64,000 nucleotides of DNA from Trochalopteron elliotii. Its lineage: Eukaryota; Chordata; Aves; Passeriformes; Leiothrichidae. The DNA is taken from the NCBI GenBank assembly GCA_024734555.1, contig JANPWX010000172.1, positions 1,427,510 to 1,491,509 of the forward strand. The letters run 5' to 3'. Position 1 is the stretch's first letter; the number at the start of each line of letters is the position of its first letter. The position numbers and the translations under genes were made by a program. The notes beneath the pieces were generated by a model. The model saw only the letters and a program-made list of their open reading frames with translations, was not told the DNA's origin and made no database searches. Below are positions 63,201 through 64,000 of this stretch, one piece after another.

Positions 63201-64000
63201 CCCACTATTTGTGCAGATGGAGATGAGGACGCATCGTACTCCAGCATCTGCTTCAGCTTTTCTCTCTCTGTGGATATGGTGCTGAAAGCTGACCTCAAGG
63301 TGAAGTAAACTAGAACCATTTCATAAAAGTGACAGTTAAAAACAGCTGCTACCAATTGTATACACACCAATTACATAAAACTCCAATAAAGCATCATTTA
63401 CAGTGACAGAAAAAAGAATTCAGGTTGAGAGATCCAGGTTGGGTTACTAAAAACAAGTAATATTAATCAAGGTTAGAGGGTAGATTTTTTGTAGGAGACA
63501 TGTTTATGGTGAAGGCTACTGGGTTGACTATATTAGCCAGTCAAAATTACTTTGATTATTTGTGACAGATGGCAACAAAGCTAACTAACCACATCTGCTC
63601 TTCACTTGCTTTTGTTTCTCAATTAGCTTGAATCTTCAGATGGTCATGACTCTATTACATATTCCTCTATAAATTCCAGTGGGGGAGAAGAACAGATGAA
63701 AGAAAAAAAAATCAAATAGAAAAAGTCAGTCATCAAATAAAGGGCAGCTATAACACATACTGTGCCACAGCTATAGGGTTAGTAGTTTCTACACAAGCAA
63801 GTCAACTGTGGTGTTGTGCTTTGTTATCTCCTTCTCTGACAGAAATTTCAGCTTGTTAGATGATTTAGTGACTCAAAGGGTCGGATCCTGAATGATGTGC
63901 ATGTTCTGCTGCTACTTCTGCTCCTTCCTGAGGCACTATCACCAGCACAATACATTTAAATCAGACAACAGATCATGCAGTTTTAAAATCACTACAGGGG
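39161..64000 (-). CDS. OSBPL3: Oxysterol-binding protein-related protein 3, exons for linker and ORD domain (5' end outside window)
   Basis: ORP3 is a lipid transfer protein that works at ER-plasma membrane contacts, binds VAP proteins through FFAT motifs and R-Ras, and moves phosphoinositides and other lipids. Thirteen coding exons (63179-63309 down to the stop at 39161-39163) give 1637 nt with continuous phase. The order is a coiled-coil-like segment with EREKLKQ, the FFAT motif EFFDAQE (57461-57595), an acidic region, then the whole [22 protein letters not shown], the family signature EQVSHHPP across the 51438 and 48712 junction, and the final helix with KQRIEQLQR, whose K-x3-E-x3-R spacing matches the PI4P-binding residues of Osh4. 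The protein ends NPVLW. Human ORP3 is 887 residues; about 545 are encoded here, so the PH domain lies beyond 64000. Confidence 0.97.
39258..40435 (-). other. OSBPL3 intron before the last exon
   Basis: A 1178-bp AT-rich intron. It contains a 9-bp perfect hairpin at 39621-39642 and small AAATCCTCATT repeats next to it; nothing else was recognised. Confidence 0.8.
39621..39642. repeat. Perfect 9-bp inverted repeat
   Basis: ATTCACAAT (39621-39629) and ATTGTGAAT (39634-39642) flank a TCTC loop. It sits beside a local duplication of AAATCCTCATT (about 39586 and 39607). Confidence 0.8.
40436..40558 (-). CDS. OSBPL3: OSBPL3 exon: C-terminal ORD helix
   Basis: It encodes [20 protein letters not shown] followed by [12 protein letters not shown] and HQPRFF. 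The helix has the K-x3-E-x3-R pattern (Lys of QKQ, Glu of IEQ, Arg of QRE) found in the phosphoinositide-binding site of OSBP-family proteins. The acceptor is CTGCTGCAG and the donor CAG|GTACTA. Confidence 0.96.
41093..41219 (-). CDS. OSBPL3: OSBPL3 exon: [13 protein letters not shown]
   Basis: It encodes [20 protein letters not shown] then the variable QTRPLL stretch and [11 protein letters not shown]. Splice sites are TTCTGTAG|AT and AAAG|GTAAGA. The [13 protein letters not shown] block of human is nearly unchanged. Confidence 0.96.
41889..42033 (-). CDS. OSBPL3: OSBPL3 exon: [13 protein letters not shown]
   Basis: It encodes [20 protein letters not shown] and [17 protein letters not shown], conserved ORD strands, then CIWRA. 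The acceptor is ATTCTAG and the donor GCAA|GTTAGT. Phase 0 in, one base (A) out, completed by AT to Asn. Confidence 0.96.
43302..43446 (-). CDS. OSBPL3: OSBPL3 exon: [17 protein letters not shown]
   Basis: It encodes [20 protein letters not shown] and [18 protein letters not shown], ending TFIK at a strong AAG|GTAACC donor. The acceptor is CTTAG|TTTTAAAG. A second AG (AAAG) lies 8 nt inside, but it would break the frame with the preceding exon, so the first is chosen. Confidence 0.94.
45538..45616 (-). CDS. OSBPL3: OSBPL3 exon: [16 protein letters not shown]
   Basis: A 79-bp exon encoding [19 protein letters not shown] and TTHVTLP. The acceptor is TTGTTCCAG and the donor CAGC|GTAAGT. The phases (1 in, 2 out) match its neighbours exactly, with GC plus T giving Ala at the junction where human has Val. 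Confidence 0.96.
48649..48712 (-). CDS. OSBPL3: OSBPL3 exon: SHHPP signature
   Basis: A 64-bp exon with [14 protein letters not shown] followed by VNFAFWQ. It supplies most of the family fingerprint EQVSHHPP; the two His residues contact the phosphoinositide headgroup in solved ORD structures. Splice sites are ATTAG|GT and CAAG|GTAACT. It ends in phase 1. Confidence 0.96.
51438..51575 (-). CDS. OSBPL3: OSBPL3 exon: ORD barrel, [12 protein letters not shown]
   Basis: Forty-six codons in phase 0. It encodes [20 protein letters not shown] followed by [12 protein letters not shown], a highly conserved ORD segment, and ends with FFAEQ, the first residues of the EQVSHHPP signature. The donor CAG|GTATTG follows. 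Confidence 0.97.
53422..53672 (-). CDS. OSBPL3: OSBPL3 exon: start of ORD
   Basis: The longest exon here (251 bp). It encodes [20 protein letters not shown], then [20 protein letters not shown] and [20 protein letters not shown], almost identical to human ORP3. This is the lid and N-terminal part of the lipid-binding beta-barrel. The acceptor is CTTTTCAG, the donor ATG|GTAAAT, ending in phase 0. Confidence 0.97.
53673..56664 (-). other. OSBPL3 intron upstream of the ORD
   Basis: A 2992-bp intron. It contains an ancient CR1-like fragment at about 55555-55760. No other feature was recognised. Confidence 0.75.
55555..55760 (-). mobile_element. Ancient CR1-like fragment
   Basis: Plus-strand segments CATCTGATCTGACCTTCTAC, GCTAAAGCCCTGTAGGAAAA and GACATCCAGTTTTCTATTAA resemble the reverse complement of old CR1/L3-type repeats shared by birds and turtles. 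It is strongly diverged and the boundaries are rough. Confidence 0.4.
56665..56758 (-). CDS. OSBPL3: OSBPL3 exon: acidic linker
   Basis: The acceptor CCACACTCAG and donor TTAG|GTAAGT are strong. It encodes [20 protein letters not shown] and then [11 protein letters not shown], a Ser/Asp-rich segment immediately before the ORD. The run of acidic and Ser residues after the FFAT motif is typical of phospho-regulated FFAT proteins; that regulation is an inference. Confidence 0.93.
57461..57595 (-). CDS. OSBPL3: OSBPL3 exon: FFAT motif
   Basis: Forty-five codons, phase 0 at both ends. It encodes [20 protein letters not shown] and [24 protein letters not shown] is the FFAT motif that binds the VAP-A/B MSP domain at the ER; it is fully conserved with human. 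The acceptor is TAAACAG. The donor, GAG|GTCTGA, is weaker than usual. Confidence 0.94.
57596..63178 (-). other. OSBPL3 introns in the linker region
   Basis: Introns 57596-60350 (2755 bp) and 60459-63178 (2720 bp). A purine-rich stretch lies at about 60030-60330, directly downstream of the 60351 donor. The minus-strand open frame at 58045-58473 has no match to ORP3 and is not considered an exon. Confidence 0.7.
60351..60458 (-). CDS. OSBPL3: OSBPL3 exon: AIAQNTDLK helix
   Basis: A 36-codon exon in phase 0 at both ends, with acceptor ATTCCAG and donor AAG|GTGGGT. It encodes [19 protein letters not shown], a conserved helix, followed by a variable Ser/Ala/Lys-rich linker. Being phase 0 at both ends, it could be skipped without shifting the frame. 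Confidence 0.93.
63179..63309 (-). CDS. OSBPL3: OSBPL3 exon: pre-FFAT coiled-coil segment
   Basis: After a GGTTCTAG acceptor the exon encodes [20 protein letters not shown] and ends ALTS before a TCT|GTAAGT donor, phase 0. Residues DASSSPSAQ and GLKNAL follow the mammalian protein closely. It starts with two bases completing a Val codon. This is the first OSBPL3 exon in the window. Confidence 0.93.
63310..64000 (-). other. OSBPL3 intron (partial)
   Basis: AT-rich sequence upstream of the first visible OSBPL3 exon. I looked for the exon ending in the human-like MQEDLCHIAHK segment and did not find it, so it lies beyond the window. Confidence 0.7.

Noticed and set aside
63179..63293. Alternative acceptor TTGAG at 63294-63295 for the first OSBPL3 exon
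   Set aside because: The acceptor TTCTAG at 63310-63311 keeps the conserved YFTLRSAF residues found in human ORP3, so the longer exon is preferred.
1..64000. tRNA, rRNA, CRISPR or bacterial elements
   Set aside because: None seen; the window is ordinary vertebrate exon-intron and intergenic DNA.

Overview
The window is vertebrate nuclear DNA, most likely from a bird. It has single-gene loci with short coding exons separated by long AT-rich introns, GT..AG splice sites, a CpG island, several CR1 (chicken repeat 1) LINE fragments and an LTR of the type found in bird genomes. No operons, CRISPR arrays or prokaryotic genes are present. A songbird source is an inference from the LTR and from general resemblance. 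There is one assembly gap of exactly 400 N at 22383-22782.

Two protein-coding genes were recognised, both on the minus strand and in the gene order known from mammals and birds. GSDME (gasdermin E, formerly DFNA5) runs from the CpG island at about 22.1-23.2 kb down to the left edge. Coding exons 2-8 are present (18746 down to 1290), encoding 400 residues plus one base; the final roughly 95 residues (exons 9 and 10) lie beyond base 1. OSBPL3 (oxysterol-binding-protein-related protein 3, ORP3) runs from the right edge down to its stop codon at 39161-39163. Thirteen coding exons are present, encoding the linker with the FFAT motif and the complete lipid-transfer (ORD) domain; the N-terminal PH-domain exons lie beyond 64000. 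In both genes I checked splice sites and reading phase exon by exon, and every junction closes in frame.

Layout: 1-1289 GSDME intron 8; 1290-18766 GSDME exons 8 to 2, with a CR1 element in intron 5, an older CR1 also in intron 5, and a CR1 piece in the large intron 3; 18767 to about 22.8 kb probable GSDME intron 1; about 22.1-23.2 kb CpG island and gap, the likely GSDME promoter; about 23.3-34.4 kb intergenic DNA with an LTR, CR1 copies and small repeats; about 34.4-39.16 kb possible OSBPL3 3' UTR and downstream DNA; 39161-63309 OSBPL3 exons; 63310-64000 OSBPL3 intron.

The two genes are not known to act in one pathway. GSDME is a caspase-3-activated pore former that converts apoptosis to lytic death. 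ORP3 moves lipids at ER-plasma membrane contacts. The most notable feature is the GSDME linker: the mammalian-type caspase site is changed at its P4 position, and a DAVD tetrapeptide (residues 270-273) sits immediately beside it. I found no previously undescribed system that the sequence alone would support.
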